From assembly GCF_040412425.1 (NCBI RefSeq), contig NC_089781.1, positions 50,539,727-50,603,726 of the forward strand: 64,000 bases of DNA, written 5' to 3'. The notes under the pieces are model-generated. The model did no database searches, was not told where the DNA came from, and worked only from the letters and a program-made list of their open reading frames with translations. Below are positions 32,601-44,439 of this stretch, piece after piece (position 1 is the first letter of the stretch; each line of letters starts with the position of its first letter). The stretch comes from Macrobrachium rosenbergii (lineage: Eukaryota; Arthropoda; Malacostraca; Decapoda; Palaemonidae). Position numbers and translations under genes: made by a program.

Positions 32601-33900
32601 AGTACAAATACAACAAGGAATGGATACAGAAATCAGACAGATAATAGGACAGTTAATGACAGATGAATCTTTAAAACCTGATTTTGTTTTAATCAATGGG
32701 TTATTGTATAAAAGACCAACAGAGAAGAATGGTTATTCTCGTCTATACATCCCAAAAACACTAATCAGAGAAGTTTTAGAACTAACCCACTCATATAAGT
32801 TAGCAGGACATCCAGGAATTAAAAAGACAAGTAGAATCATAACCAGAAATTATTTTTGGCCACATTGTAGTGAAGATGCCAAGAACTTTGTACAAAATTG
32901 TGAAGTTTGTAATAGAAACAAGGGTAACGTAAATCCAAAGGCTCCACTTGAAAAATATCCATCGGAACTCCAACCATTTCAGTGCATCTATGGATTTTTT
33001 AGGTCCATTTCCTACCACTGTTAGAGGGAATAAACAAGTACTAGTCTTTTAGACTATCTAACAAGATATGTAGAGATTGTACCAGTAAGAAATAGAGATG
33101 CAATTACAGTAGCAGAAGCTCTTAAATCTAGAATTATCACGAGACATTCATGTCCACAAGTTCTTCTTTCTGATAACGCAGCTGAATTTACTAGTGAACT
33201 TTTAAGAAAATTATGTGAATTTTATGAGATAAATAAATGTCAAATAACAGCATATAAACCAAGTTCAAATGGAGCAGTAGAAAGAACAAATCGTAAAATA
33301 AAGGATATCCTGAAAACTTTAGTTAAACCTAATACAGAAGACTGGGATTTAGCTTTGGAAGACGTACAGTTTACTATAAACAATACTATAAATGAAACAG
33401 TAGGAGAATCACCACACTACTTGTTATATGGATACCAGAAGAGACTACCAAATACGTTACTAGATGATGCAACACCACCCCGACATACTTATAATTATGA
33501 TGACTATATTGCATGGAAAACTAGACGTACTTATGAAACGATCAAACAGACGAGGACTAGACTTAAAGAGTCTCAAAGTGTTCAAGCAAGGTACTATGAC
33601 AAAAATACAGCTAAACCAGACATTGTAGTAGGTGCTCAGGTATATGTTCAGAATCATATTCCAGAAGGTCCTAATGTAAAAGTTTCTCCAAAATTTCATG
33701 GTCCTTATAAAGTATTAGAAGTGTTAAAATTAAATAAGCTAAGGATCATAAATGAGAGTGATCTAAAAGAAAGAATTGTTCATTGCAATCATGTGAAGGT
33801 AATAAAAACAGACGCTTGGTCCAATAAAAAACTAGAAGAAATATTGAAAGAAGATAAGGAAGAACAGATAAACAAAAGATATGAATTAAGAAAAAGATAA
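32601..33900 (+). pseudogene. Integrase of env-bearing Gypsy element
   Basis: The zinc domain has ELTHSYKLAGHPGIKKTSR ... CEVCNRNKG (32780-32925). A T-run frameshift near 32996 and a TAG near 33048 break the start of the core. It resumes with RYVEIVPVRNRDAIT, VLLSDNAAEFTSELL (second Asp, 33170) and SSNGAVERTNRKIKD (Glu, about 33290). The C-terminal part at 33355-33900 has FHGPYKVLEVLKLNKLR, a GPY-type module. The catalytic triad is encoded but not in one frame. Confidence 0.85.
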
Positions 33901-34005
33901 ATTTATGTAAAGTGTTGAACTGTCATATGTAAACTGTATTTGTAGAAATTAAAATACCTCATGTATATAGAATATCTGATAAGGCTTATTCTTACAGATA
34001 CAAAC

Positions 34006-34690
34006 ATGCGGCTCCTCTTGGTACTAGTAACACTACTTTGTGTGTCATCTGAAGTGGTCATCCGATAGGGTGCACTACTAGAGGAAAAGGGATCTGTGAA
34101 ATTAATAAAGGATTTAGGAATTGTAAGTATAGATCTATCTTCAGTGCTTAGCAATGAAATGACGTTGAAAGATGTTCAAAAAGAACTGAAATTAATGATA
34201 CAGAAAAGTGATAGTAACAGTGCATTACCATTGTTGGAAAAATTAGATAATGATATAGGAAATGTGTTAAATACAAGGTCCAAAAGATCCCTCTTACCTT
34301 TTATAGGAACAGCACTTAATCAACTATTTGGAGTAGCAACTGAAGCTAATGTAGAAAAAGAAAAGGCCCGAATAGATAAATTGGAACGTTGGGCAGCAAC
34401 AAGAGGAATTGTGTTAAATAAAATTATAACTTCTCAAAACTTAAATGCCCAAGAGATAGAAAAGCTAAAGGTATTCATTAATAAGATCAATAAAAACAAC
34501 AAAAGAACTGAATGTGTTAGAAAAACCAACACTTTCTGAGTAATTTCATAATGAATAGTGAAGTAATCTTGCAAGAACATAGAGACATGTTAAATGCCAT
34601 TTTGTTAGCCTATAAAGGGAACATTAAGCCCAACATTAATCACTCCTAAAGAATTAGAAAATATAATTAATGATTTTTGGTATAGGGCAT
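34006..34690 (+). pseudogene. Envelope-like gene, N-terminal part, broken
   Basis: The start at 34006 opens a hydrophobic signal-peptide-like leader of about 16 residues. A TAG at codon 21 (34066) stops it, but the same frame is then open to 34539. RSKR at 34276-34287 is a furin-type site, followed by a glycine-containing hydrophobic stretch and then a heptad-rich region. This order is that of class I-like fusion glycoproteins of errantiviruses. The frame shifts near 34530, and a DNA transposon splits the gene at 34697. Not functional. Confidence 0.7.
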
Positions 34691-34696
34691 TATACC

Positions 34697-34720
34697 AAGA
34701 CCACCGAGAGACAAGGCCTG
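34697..34720 (+). repeat. Left terminal inverted repeat
   Basis: 24 bp starting AAGACCACCGAGAG. It pairs with 39489-39512 at 23 of 24 positions. Weaker similarity continues inward (TGACGT and TAGTCCGA blocks in both ends), so the imperfect inverted region may extend to about 75 bp. Confidence 0.88.
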
Positions 34721-36846
34721 TTGCATATGACGTCATGACGTGATAACGTCGACCCTGGTAGTCCGAAGCTAGCAATTCCTTCTCTCTCGATCTTCCTTCC
34801 CTTACATCCTTTGAGTACGAGGTTTTCTCGTGGTTCCGTTGTTTTATATTTTAATTGGACCGTAAAACTTACAGGCCGTAATGAAGTAGCGTGCCACAGA
34901 TATGTCTTGTGTGTTATATTGGACGAACTTACTATGGTAAGTAGGTAAACTCAACACTATGTTCACTGCAACAAGTATTTGACTTTTGCCTCTGGATAAC
35001 ATGATGATATCTAGCGCTGAATAACCGTTCGGTTTCCAGTGCTTGGCTTCAAGCCTAAATTTCGTTTTCCATTCCATTCCACAGGATAGCTTTGGACTGT
35101 AATATAGTCTGTATTAATTCATGACAGTGAAACCAGCCCTACGTCAGGAGTGCAAACAAACATACAGTTAGGTTTGTCCGATAAGGTAACATAAGTTAGG
35201 TGTGTGCAAGTATAGCCTACACCCAAGTATAGCATAAGAAAGCTGTAGCCTGAAAAAGGGATTTAGGTAGATGTTGTGAGCAGCATGGTAAAGCGCAATG
35301 TAAAGAAAGACTGGTTTAGCCTAGACTGAATTTTAGTAGGAATTCATATAAAGTAGACTTAACAGACTCTAATGATAATTTTTCCTAAGACTCCAGCCAG
35401 CCATTTCGAAAGCCTCCAGCTAGCCATTTTTGCATGAAAAACATTTGGGTTTTTCATGTTGACAAATGGCTAGAAACGATAGGGCACTAAAAAGAACCTA
35501 AAAATACCAACCTAACGTAATCTAGGGTGTTTACTGGTTACAGTATTATAATCTATGGAGGGGGTGGGGGCTAGTATTGTCTTACCTTATAAATCTTAAT
35601 TTGATTAATTATTTTCCTCTGTTATTAGGCATTTGCAAAGGTCATGCAGTGAGATGAAATTTTTGTTTTGATGTGTTTTACCAAGAAAATATAAATTATA
35701 ATGTGGGAGGTGGCTGGAGTCTTCCGAAAAATTACCAAAATCTAACATAGGCTAGCCTACGTCAAACAATTCCCAATGTAGCCTGTGTCTCAGAACTCAC
35801 ATTGCAGGACTTAGCAAGAGCTTTGGAAATGGCACAGACATAGAAGTTATAGGTTCATCACAAGTGGATGTACAGTATAGTGATCAGGAAATAGGCAAGT
35901 TACCCTTGCCAGTAGTCAGAGGTAAGGGACAAACCTTATTGGACCTATATTGGTTAAGGTGAATAAAATTAAACTGGCCTAGTATTCTAGGGTTACAGGT
36001 ACAAAACAGAAGGGATGTCAATAACTAACCTAACCTCATGGCATTACTATGTTTTAATGCTCATATATACATGTACAGATATTAAAAGATCATCTTTCCT
36101 CTTCCACAGGTAACAGTTGAGTACAGATTAATTGAAATAGCATACTGTACAACACAATACCCTACCTACAGTGAAGGCTAATTGCACAGTACATGCGTTT
36201 GTTCATGTTTCTGAAATACGGCACTAAGAGATTTAAAGATTCCTACAGAAGTTCATGATACGAATATCATTGAGCAGATATTGAATAACTTGCAGAGAGC
36301 TGACAGTGCTGAGTGTATTTCTAAAACCTGCAATAGCATTGCTGTTATATAAGTAGTGATTTCATTTTTGGCAATAATTTTAGATGATCAGTCAATACTT
36401 GCCTCTGCTGAAATTCATATTTGAACAACTACAGTTAATGACTGAATAAATTTGATTATTCATCAAACCTGGTAATATTTTCTTCTTTGTTTTGTAATTA
36501 CCCCAGCGTCAGAACAAAATGACTCAATTTTCTGATGTACAGTCAGAAAAAATGTTTGCAACATATTCCAGAAGTTTTGTTCACTAACAGTAATTTGTTC
36601 TTTTGATATTTACTTGAAATGTAATTTTCTTATTCGATTTTGGAAATTAATCCTAAATACTTGTTAACAATATAAAAAGAGAATGGTGAGCTGAAAAATT
36701 CAGATACAAATAAAAAATGACTGAAACATTTTAAAAAAATTTCACTTCAGATGATTGGTAAAAGAGTCAAAAAAAGAAACTATATTTGAACCAGATAAAA
36801 GCTTATTGACTAATAAAAGATAAATGAATAACCATCAATGAAATTT

Positions 36847-36900
36847 ATATATATATATATATGATATATATATATATCCATATATAAACAAATATACATA
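36847..36900 (+). repeat. (TA)n microsatellite in DNA transposon
   Basis: An imperfect TA array interrupted by GA and CC. No function inferred. Confidence 0.9.
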
Positions 36901-37675
36901 ATATATAAAGAAAGAATTCAACCGTTATAAGTCATGTCAAAAACAAAAAGAAAAAATCTTCAAAACGTCGTATGTTATCAATGTGACTCACATTTGGGCA
37001 GGAAAAGTAAAAACTGTTTCACTACGGACCACAATTTAATGACAATAAGACTAATGTTTAAATCATAGATAAAGGCAGCTTAGTTGTAAATAAAACAACC
37101 ATGTATAGAGGATACACCAACAAGAGAACGAGGAAACATGATAAATTCAAAATTAAAAACTGGAGGACAACCTCATTGTTGCACTACTGTTAAGTAAAAT
37201 CATCGGATGATCACTGAAGGAGCTCCGCCTAACTCCCCCTGACTATCGATGTTGCTAAAAAGAGAGAAAATTACTTTATCCCTTCAAGTTGCTGCTCAAA
37301 CAATCCATAACAGGCTGCATGAGACCAAGATATTATTTCATCATACTCAAATAAAGAAACACTTCATATCAGCGAAACACAAAGAATAGAGGCTAGGGTT
37401 TCATGTTATAATATAATCCAGTGGCCGATGATTTCTTGTACGAGTCATCTTTTGTGATGAGATAAACATTTCTCCACTGATGAGCATGGTAGTCTTCTTC
37501 ACTGCTGGCATTTAGTATTAGCTAAATTAATGTTGAACTTCTAGCTAATTTTAGTTCTTTAGAAACTTAGATAATAAGAAATACAAAAAAGGCGTTATAT
37601 GTTCAGCTAACTTCATAAGAGGCATCAAAATGATAGGCCACAAGTAGCAATGAAAGAAAAAAGAAATTAACTGCC

Positions 37676-37676
<1 letters not shown>

Positions 37677-37711
<35 letters not shown>

Positions 37712-37717
37712 GTTATA

Positions 37718-37788
<71 letters not shown>

Positions 37789-37812
37789 ATGTGTGTGTGT
37801 GTGTGTCTCGGT
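37677..37812 (+). repeat. (TA)n and (TG)n compound microsatellite
   Basis: Long TA run, broken once near 37709-37722, then TG repeats at about 37785-37806. It sits inside the unclassified DNA transposon. Confidence 0.93.
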
Positions 37813-39488
37813 GTGTAAATATATATGTATGTGTGTGTATTAACGATTATATTCTATGTATCAAAAGGTGGTTAAATCTGTTGGTCTAGTTCAGTATATT
37901 TTATATTAAGTTTCAGATAGTTCACAATAGGTCCAACATTAGACATTCAAAAAATTTAATAAATAATAATGTGATCATCCAAATCTTTACAAAAGTCCAT
38001 TTTTGATGTTAATAAGACTAACAGTTCAACTGATAACATTTAGGCCTGATGTTCAAAGTTAAAACATATGGAGAATAAAAACGAAAGTGATGGCAGTTGG
38101 AATGGATAATATTAAAACATAAGAATGCGATGACCTCTGAAGTATTATAGAAATAAATTAATTAAATAAAAAATGACAACAGTAAGCAGTATCAGAAAAA
38201 GCCCATTATGGGAAACACAGGTAATTTGTGGACCCACCACTAGTGAACAGCTGTTTTTCACTAACAACTGAGTTGCCAAATAGCGCCAGATGTCGCTGAA
38301 ATTAAAGCTGTTGTCTGAAAAGTTTTGCAAGTATGTTGCAAAAAACTTTTTGAAGTGATTGTACATTAAGAATAAATGTAAATCATTACTACCCAATGAC
38401 AAAACAGTGGTACTGACGGTGGATGAAACTCACTTGAAACCATATTTTGATTATAAAGAATGAAATTCAACTGCTTGTTGAGATGTACCAGGAATAATTT
38501 TTTATTAGAAAGATACAAATAAAACACTGAAGTTCCATTCTGTTCAATTTGATAAAATCATTACTTGAAAATGAAATTATTATGACCATTCAGCTCTGAA
38601 AAACTTCATGAGATAGATGGTTTACTATTGAAACATTATTATAAACTATCATGAAGAAGAATTCTCCTCATCCACCTTTGAGAAACAAAGTGTTCGTTTA
38701 GTGTTACAAATAATCAGTGAGTATCTCATTCAAGCTTAACTATTTTCTTGGAAAAAATCATTGTATTCCCTTCTTATTCAGAAGTTGCATTGTTATGTAA
38801 AAAAATTTTTACATTACATTTGATGGACAACAGTGAATGTAAAATCTACATAAATAAAAGGTCAAAGGTTGAACAATAAATATGCTACTCTAATAAGGAA
38901 TGAAGGTCATTGTACAGAAAAAATAGCAAAATTAATAATATTGGCGTCTAACGTTTTATTGAATAATTATTGTTTCCCAAGAAAAATAATATATGACTGA
39001 GCTAACAAAAGTTGAATAAAAGAATAGTTAAAAACTTTAGAGAGCAAATAATAGCTGTATGGAAGAGATAGAATAAGAAGAGAAAGTTAGGAACTTCAAC
39101 TACCAAATAATAGCTCTATGTAAAAGACAATAATTAAGTTATTTCATTCACATGTAGTAGAGTAAACCAATGCACTGCCGTCTTGTAATTTGACTTGTAT
39201 TTTTTAATACAATATTAAACATGTTTGTACTTCGGTATATACTATATTGTAACTAAATAAATTGTTTTGGTTCAGTATTTTTATATTAATCTCTTAACCT
39301 GTGTTTTGAGTTAATATTATTCAGTGTACACAAATTAGTGTAGACTAAAAAATTATTGAAATTAACTTATTTCCATGAACTGGTAAAAACAAATTGTCAA
39401 TGTTAGTGACGTTTTGGGCATTTCTTGCGTCTAAAAGGTAGTCAGTGGCGACTCGGACTAGCGTTGCTTACGTCACAAAGCACATTGT

Positions 39489-39512
39489 CAGGCCTTGTCT
39501 CTCAGTGGTCTT
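39489..39512 (-). repeat. Right terminal inverted repeat
   Basis: Reverse complement of 34697-34720 with one mismatch. The duplicated ATTATACC follows directly. Confidence 0.88.
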
Positions 39513-40640
39513 ATTATACCCCCTGGTAAAGGATATTATGGTGTACTATGGAAATAACCATGAAAGGTGGGTAAAGTAAAATTATTTTAGTGTTACCATT
39601 TAATCAGAAAGATGCAGATGTACTGATGTCCATACATAAATTTCCCCCATATTGATAGAGAAAATGTAATCACTTCAAATGTCAGCAACATCCATTTTGC
39701 CTTAAGAACATGGGTTAATGATGCCATTTATTACTGATGTTCAGTTAAAAGAACACATAATTTTAAAGAAGCAGAATACATCTGCAACCCTGGATAACCC
39801 AGAGAAACTACTAATGGAGATCCTTGTGTTCAAGAAATAATTGAAAATAAAAATCAAGAAGTTAAAAAGTATGCCCCATTATCCAAACACAGTTTTGTTT
39901 CCATCTTAGTAAACAGTCAGTTTTTTTTTTTTCATAAATAAGTTGTGTAACAGCCATAATCAACTGTCGTAATCTAAATCAAGAAATTAATTTCAGTAAT
40001 ATTCACGCCTTTTGACAAGTCTTGCAAGTTAGTTATTCCAAATAATTTATATTATGAACAGCATGTTTTTCTGGAATAAACAGACACGGGAAGACCAGTG
40101 ATGAACTATTCTAAGAATATGAAAGAGTTTCACTTGTCTAAATTAGAATAAAAAACAACTGAATGAGTTACCATTGGTAGATGAGTTTTTCTATTACAAA
40201 GAAAAGGTTTCACCATTTTTTATCTCTGTTCAATTTGAACAATATTACTTGTAATTGTGGTATTTACAATTTTAGTCAAAATGTATAGTGATTTCAAATA
40301 TTGAGAAGATTATAAAAGAAATAAAGGGCCAAGGAAGAAAGAATGATGTTCTTATAGACATCAACAGCAAATTTCTCTATGTGTTATTAATTTTCATTGT
40401 GTATTCAGATATCAATTAACCATTTTTACAATGTGATAATTCATTGTATATATATTTCTTTTAACTGATAACTCATTGATAATGTATGAATTTTCTACAA
40501 TATATTATTGATCTGAGTTTTTTGACATTAGTACATTGACAATTTGTGCAGTATTTTGAAAGTGTTAGATTATGGGCAATCATATGACTACGTTTTGTGT
40601 GTAAGTCTACACTTGTTCATTGAACTATAATTTTGTTGTC
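39513..40640 (+). pseudogene. Envelope-like gene, C-terminal part, heavily decayed
   Basis: Env-like coding sequence continues after the transposon with PGKGYYGVLWK near 39521. Short fragments in changing frames then include two Cys-containing pieces near 39770-39830, as in the ectodomain of Gypsy env proteins. After about 39900 stops dominate, and the expected membrane anchor was not recognised. This assignment rests mainly on position and on frame continuation across the transposon. Confidence 0.45.
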
Positions 40641-40741
40641 ACACTGGGGCAGTGTGAGATAGGATGACTATTGGTGTTAGATAAATTAGATAGGGAGAAT
40701 AGAAAGAAAAGAGAGAGAAAACATAGGGACAATGAAGGACA

Positions 40742-40760
40742 AGAGAGAGAGAGAGAGAGA
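40742..40760 (+). repeat. (AG)n microsatellite
   Basis: Short AG run next to the SINE tail. Confidence 0.85.
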
Positions 40761-40792
40761 ACAACAATTAACTAAGTTGTTTTCAGAAAAGT

Positions 40793-41018
40793 ATACATTA
40801 GTTTACCAGACCACTGAGCTGATTTAGCTCTCTTAAGAAGGTTGAGGATTAGACTTATTTTTCGTGGCTAAGAACCAAGATGTAACTGTAGCAACGGGTC
40901 AAGACTTATTGTGGAGATGAACGTCACATTAGTCAGGAGAAATGAATTTCTATCACCAGAAATAAATTCCTCTAACTCTTCATCACTGGCTGCATTGAGA
41001 GACTAAGAAGTGCTGATT
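40793..41018 (-). repeat. SINE copy S2
   Basis: The minus strand shows the SINE body and tail (plus strand: GTTTACCAGACCACTGAGCTG, CGTGGCTAAGAACCA, GAAATGAATTTCTATCACCAG). The head end at about 40990-41018 is diverged and the tRNA-like B box is degraded. It is older than S1 by appearance. Confidence 0.75.
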
Positions 41019-41700
41019 GATATAAAGCACCTTCCATGAACTCAAAACAGTGAGAGTATAAGCGTCTAGGTGCTAAAACCGATCGTAAAATCTGGAAACG
41101 TGGCCTCGTGATTTAGCTTACTCAGGGATTACTCAGCACCTTGTCAGAAGCTAACGCCAGATCTCTAAACCCCGCCTTCAAAAAGAGGCGTTTTCACGGA
41201 AATTCCATGAAATTGGGGCTGTAGCACAATGATGACTTCAACACCCTCCAATCAAACATTCTGGGAGGGTCTTTTGACACCCCCTCCTAAGATCATTTCC
41301 AATCAAATCCTCTAAAGGAGAGATTTGAACAACACCACCAACATCCTTCCCAATCAACAAAAGGGGACCTTGCAGATTAATTCTTCCTCAGAACACTGGA
41401 AGGAGGTGGAGCTGCAGATGATTGTAAAAAGGGGTTCCTTTAGAGAAATAAGAGCAGACCAGATTCGAGTTAACATCCACCAGGGAGAGTTATATTTCCT
41501 CTTGCTATTTCGTGCTCCCCAAACAGACTGAATTGAACTGTCTAATAAGAGTGATTTTGTTTTCATAGCTTAACTTAAATTGTTTTAAATTGTAGTCAAT
41601 TTGTCATTAAATCAAGACACTAAATTCTCGTCTCTATTGCGCCTCTCTGAAGACAAAATAGACTTTAAGATAATTTCCCTTCAACAACAGCATGTTCTGG
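41019..41700 (+). other. Probable 3' non-coding region or LTR of env-bearing Gypsy
   Basis: No coding signal. It ends with ATTAAATCAAGACACTAAAT, then CTCGTCTCTATTGCGCC, which looks like the R-U5 part of an LTR. No second copy is present near 26500, so the LTR call cannot be confirmed from this window. Confidence 0.35.
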
Positions 41701-41719
41701 AACAAGAGACGAGGGAGAC

Positions 41720-42115
41720 GCAGTGATGGTGGAATCGACATTAGAAGAATCTTGCAGGTCAGAGGGGAATAAAAATCTTTTTAGTCAGGGTTTGTCTCAT
41801 GAAGACATTTGATGGGTATTATGAAAATTGTGTTGAAATTTAAAAAAATAATGCTAATCCATTTTTGAAGCTTGTTTATTTGGAACAAGGGCATTATTTG
41901 CTTTTAGTTTATAGTTATTTGGAAAAGGATAAAAAGTACCCTAATAATATAATTAATTTTGTTAACCAGTTAGGGTTAGCTTTGGTTGAGGGTATAATGT
42001 ACTCTTGAAATAGATTAAAGAATGCTGTAAGAAATAGAAATTATTTAATCTTGTTACCCATAAAAGGTAAATTTGTACAATCATACCTGAGACATTTGCA
42101 TAACCTGAATATCCA
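41720..42115 (+). pseudogene. BEL integrase zinc-domain region
   Basis: The BEL frame is recovered in pieces: TLEESC...NLFSQGLS near 41740-41800, then NFVNQLGLALVEGIMYS near 41960-42010 and SYLRHLHNLNIHCGVNSLM near 42080-42135, where BEL integrases have the His-rich HaG zinc motif. Several frameshifts. Confidence 0.65.
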
Positions 42116-43450
42116 TTGTGGCGTGAATTCGCTCATGGCTATTTTCGCCAAGAATGTTGGTGTCCGGGATTGAGATGTTTGGCGAAAAAGGTGGTAGGCA
42201 GATGTGTAGCTTGTATTAAATCCTTCAAGCCCCCTCTACACCGCCCCCTCCTCCCCGCTGCTCCCATTGCACGAACACAGATGTCACGGCCATTTGCTTG
42301 TATTGGTCTCGACCACACTGGACCTATCCAGGTAGAAGGAGGGATAGGCTACATCTTGTTGGTAACTTGCATGAGCAGCTGAGCCGTTTACTTACATTAC
42401 AGTTCGACCCTCGACGCTGCCACCTTCATCTTGATGTTCAGGAGACTTGTTGTGATGCACGGGATGCCCTGCAGTATCTACAGCGACAATCACCAGACCT
42501 TCCACGCCGCCAGCACATTCCTACAGGACATCTTCAACGAAGGTGAAACTTGACAGTTCCTGCGTGAGCGCAGGATACAGTGGCATTTCCAGACTCTGTG
42601 ATCTCCATAGAAGGGAGGAGGATTCTTCAAGCGCCTAATCATGAAGCAGTGGTAAACAACAGGCCTCTTGTGTATACCGGCAATGGCTGGGAAGACGAAG
42701 TTCTTACGCCCTCTATCTGATCTGAGGATCCATGATCCGACTGATGTTACCTGTTGTGCAACCTGAGATTATGTATCGCACGTCGACGATGAAGCAGATG
42801 CGTCATCAGTATTTCCGTCTCATCGACAACCTGCGAATGTTTCGATGTCGCTGGCAGACGAAGTACTTGAGTTCATTGCAGGAGAGGCACGACTTCCGTG
42901 TGGGACCTAAATCTTCATTGAGCGTTGAAGACATTGTGTTGGTGAAACTCGACCATGAAAAAACGGAGTTACTGGCCATCGGGTAGAATTGTTGTCGTCT
43001 ATCCAGATGACGATGGAGTCGTACGCTCTGTTAATGTACTCTATGAAGGGGAAAAAACTTAGCGGCCAGTTGAACACATCATTCCCCTTGAAATGAGTGC
43101 GTGTGAGATAATGAGGGTGAAGAAAATGACGATAATGAACACATCGATGAAGTGAATGAGGAAGAGGACACCGCACTGAGTGTGGGAATTAATGAAGGAG
43201 AAAGTGTAGGTTCTTGCGCAGACCATTGGACACTGATATGAGTGAGCGAGCGAGACCAAAAGAAGGGCAGCAATAGTACAAAGACTTAGAATGCAGGAAT
43301 GGGTTAGGAATGACGATGTATAGTGTAATGAAAAACCCAGGATAAGACTTGTGGAGGTTGTAGGGAGGTTTAGAGAGGATTTGAAGTGATAGGAAATGAA
43401 TGTTATCGGTGTTGCTGCTTCGTGCTGCCGAAACGCGGAGCCAAGCGTAT
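42116..43450 (+). pseudogene. BEL/Pao integrase core and C-terminal domain
   Basis: CLAKKVVGRCVACIKSFKPP (zinc cysteines), FACIGLDHTGPIQVEGG (first Asp, about 42307), CSIYSDNHQTFHAAS after a frameshift (second Asp, about 42475), and GGGFFKRLIMKQW near 42613. The last site normally reads F-W-E-R-L; here Glu is Lys, so the DDE triad is lost. VSMSLADEVLEFI and a following basic stretch (42840-43070) correspond to the DUF5641-like tail. Acidic low-complexity sequence runs to the LTR. Confidence 0.8.
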
Positions 43451-43681
43451 TTGAATTGAATGAAATGTAATATAAATCCATTTGTACAACACGAACTAGG
43501 TGTCATTGTGTTTTGTGAGAGTGATTACTCTCGTGATTTGATTGTTGTAAGTCAGTCACGAGCTGCTTCAATTGTGGCGCTGCAGTTGAGTGCAGGCCGC
43601 AACGAACCTCCGATCTTCGAGCCTCACCTGCCTAACCTTCCAATTGCTGTCCCGTTCAGCCAGAAATTCTGGTGTGGAGTA

Positions 43682-44358
43682 TGTCGCGAAAAAATTGGAT
43701 CCGTTTTTTCTCGACAATCCTTCACAACGTTCAGGATAAGCGAGGGAGAGTGGTAAGCACGCAGATGAGTTCGTGGTTCACTTTTTTTCTGTAAACATGT
43801 TTGATTATTATTTATGTCCAGCGAATTGCCTGTGTTGTCTATGTCAGGAGTGTTAGAGAGGCTCCTTTTTTATGCAGGTACCTCCTGAGTAAAATAACCT
43901 ATGTATAAATTTTTGAAAAGGAACAGAGGTGACGACGAGGCATGCAGAGGGCGATATGCGTCTTTCCCGGGGGTATAGCAATGAGGTAAGCTATGCACTC
44001 TCCATGTCGTCACCTCCCCAGCCAAACTGTTCATTTTAAAGTCAAGAGCTGGTTCCTTTAGTATGCTAAATTAATCCCTTCACATTTTTGCCATCCGGGG
44101 CTTGATATAGTTAATGCTGGTTTAAAGTGTAGCTTGATTGTTCGGAAATGAGTTTTGTGCAAAATTGTAGCTTTTAGAGGCATGTGATTTCGAGTTTTAT
44201 GGGTTTTTGTATAGCTTTCAGCATTGTGTCTTGTACCCGACCGCGTGGTCCTTGTGTGTTAATTTATGTTAAATTTAATTAGTCTATTTTTTAAAATAAA
44301 ATTGTAAAACCCTGCCTGATCTTGATGGACCTTTGCTTCGATGTTTGCTGGTTGTGCC
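43682..44358 (+). repeat. 3' LTR of BEL element
   Basis: About 677 bp, beginning TGTCGCGAAAAAATTGGATC. It matches 8194-8864 with scattered differences. The similarity stops at TGTTTGCTGG..TGTGCC; LINE-a sequence follows immediately, so the last bases of the LTR and the flank duplication are missing. Confidence 0.85.
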
Positions 44359-44439
44359 CTTCAGGCCTGACCATCCCAGTCCCACACCATCAGGGACTTA
44401 GAACCTTCCCAGTCGTGGGGGGAAATTCGCGACAGCTAC

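Larger units (their letters stand above)
34697..39512. mobile_element. Unclassified DNA transposon, 8 bp target duplication
   Basis: Terminal inverted repeats of 24 bp lie at 34697-34720 (AAGACCACCGAGAGACAAGG...) and 39489-39512, with one mismatch. ATTATACC at 34689-34696 and 39513-39520 is a perfect 8 bp target-site duplication. The 4.8 kb interior has only short frames and no recognisable transposase, but two (TA)n arrays. TSD length fits hAT, P, KDZ/Zisupton or Merlin-type elements. The termini do not match a type I know, so it is unassigned and non-autonomous. Confidence 0.88.
26560..41700 (+). mobile_element. Gypsy element with env gene, boundaries approximate
   Basis: Gag (26639-28040), protease (28200-28408), a partly duplicated RT region, RT (31133-32173), RNase H and integrase (to 33900) and an envelope-like gene (34006-34690, continued after 39513) lie in order. 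It sits between BEL RNase H and BEL integrase. The env arrangement is that of errantivirus-like Gypsy elements. Without the 4.8 kb DNA transposon, a SINE and the 1.8 kb duplication it would be about 8 kb. LTRs could not be delineated. Confidence 0.75.
8194..44358 (+). mobile_element. BEL/Pao retrotransposon split by nested insertions
   Basis: Homologous LTRs lie at 8194-8864 and 43682-44358. Between them, BEL-type gag (9041-10000), A17 protease (10255-10405 and 14997-15753), RT (16210-16667 and 17029-17209), the RT end (20930-21200), RNase H (25971-26500) and integrase (41780-43450) appear in the canonical order and strand. The gaps are filled by other elements, several with target-site duplications. 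The unoccupied element would be about 6-7 kb. It is old and inactive: stops and frameshifts are frequent. Confidence 0.85.

Noticed and set aside
35160..37700. Host exon inside the DNA transposon
   Set aside because: No frame longer than short chance runs and no splice-bounded coding pattern could be seen.
38145..38402. 85-codon minus-strand frame in the DNA transposon
   Set aside because: Hydrophobic, AT-rich, no transposase or other motif; consistent with chance in AT-rich DNA.
43059..43506. Minus-strand frames of 100-140 codons near the BEL 3' LTR
   Set aside because: Antisense to the acidic BEL tail; low-complexity Ser/Leu composition and no domain.
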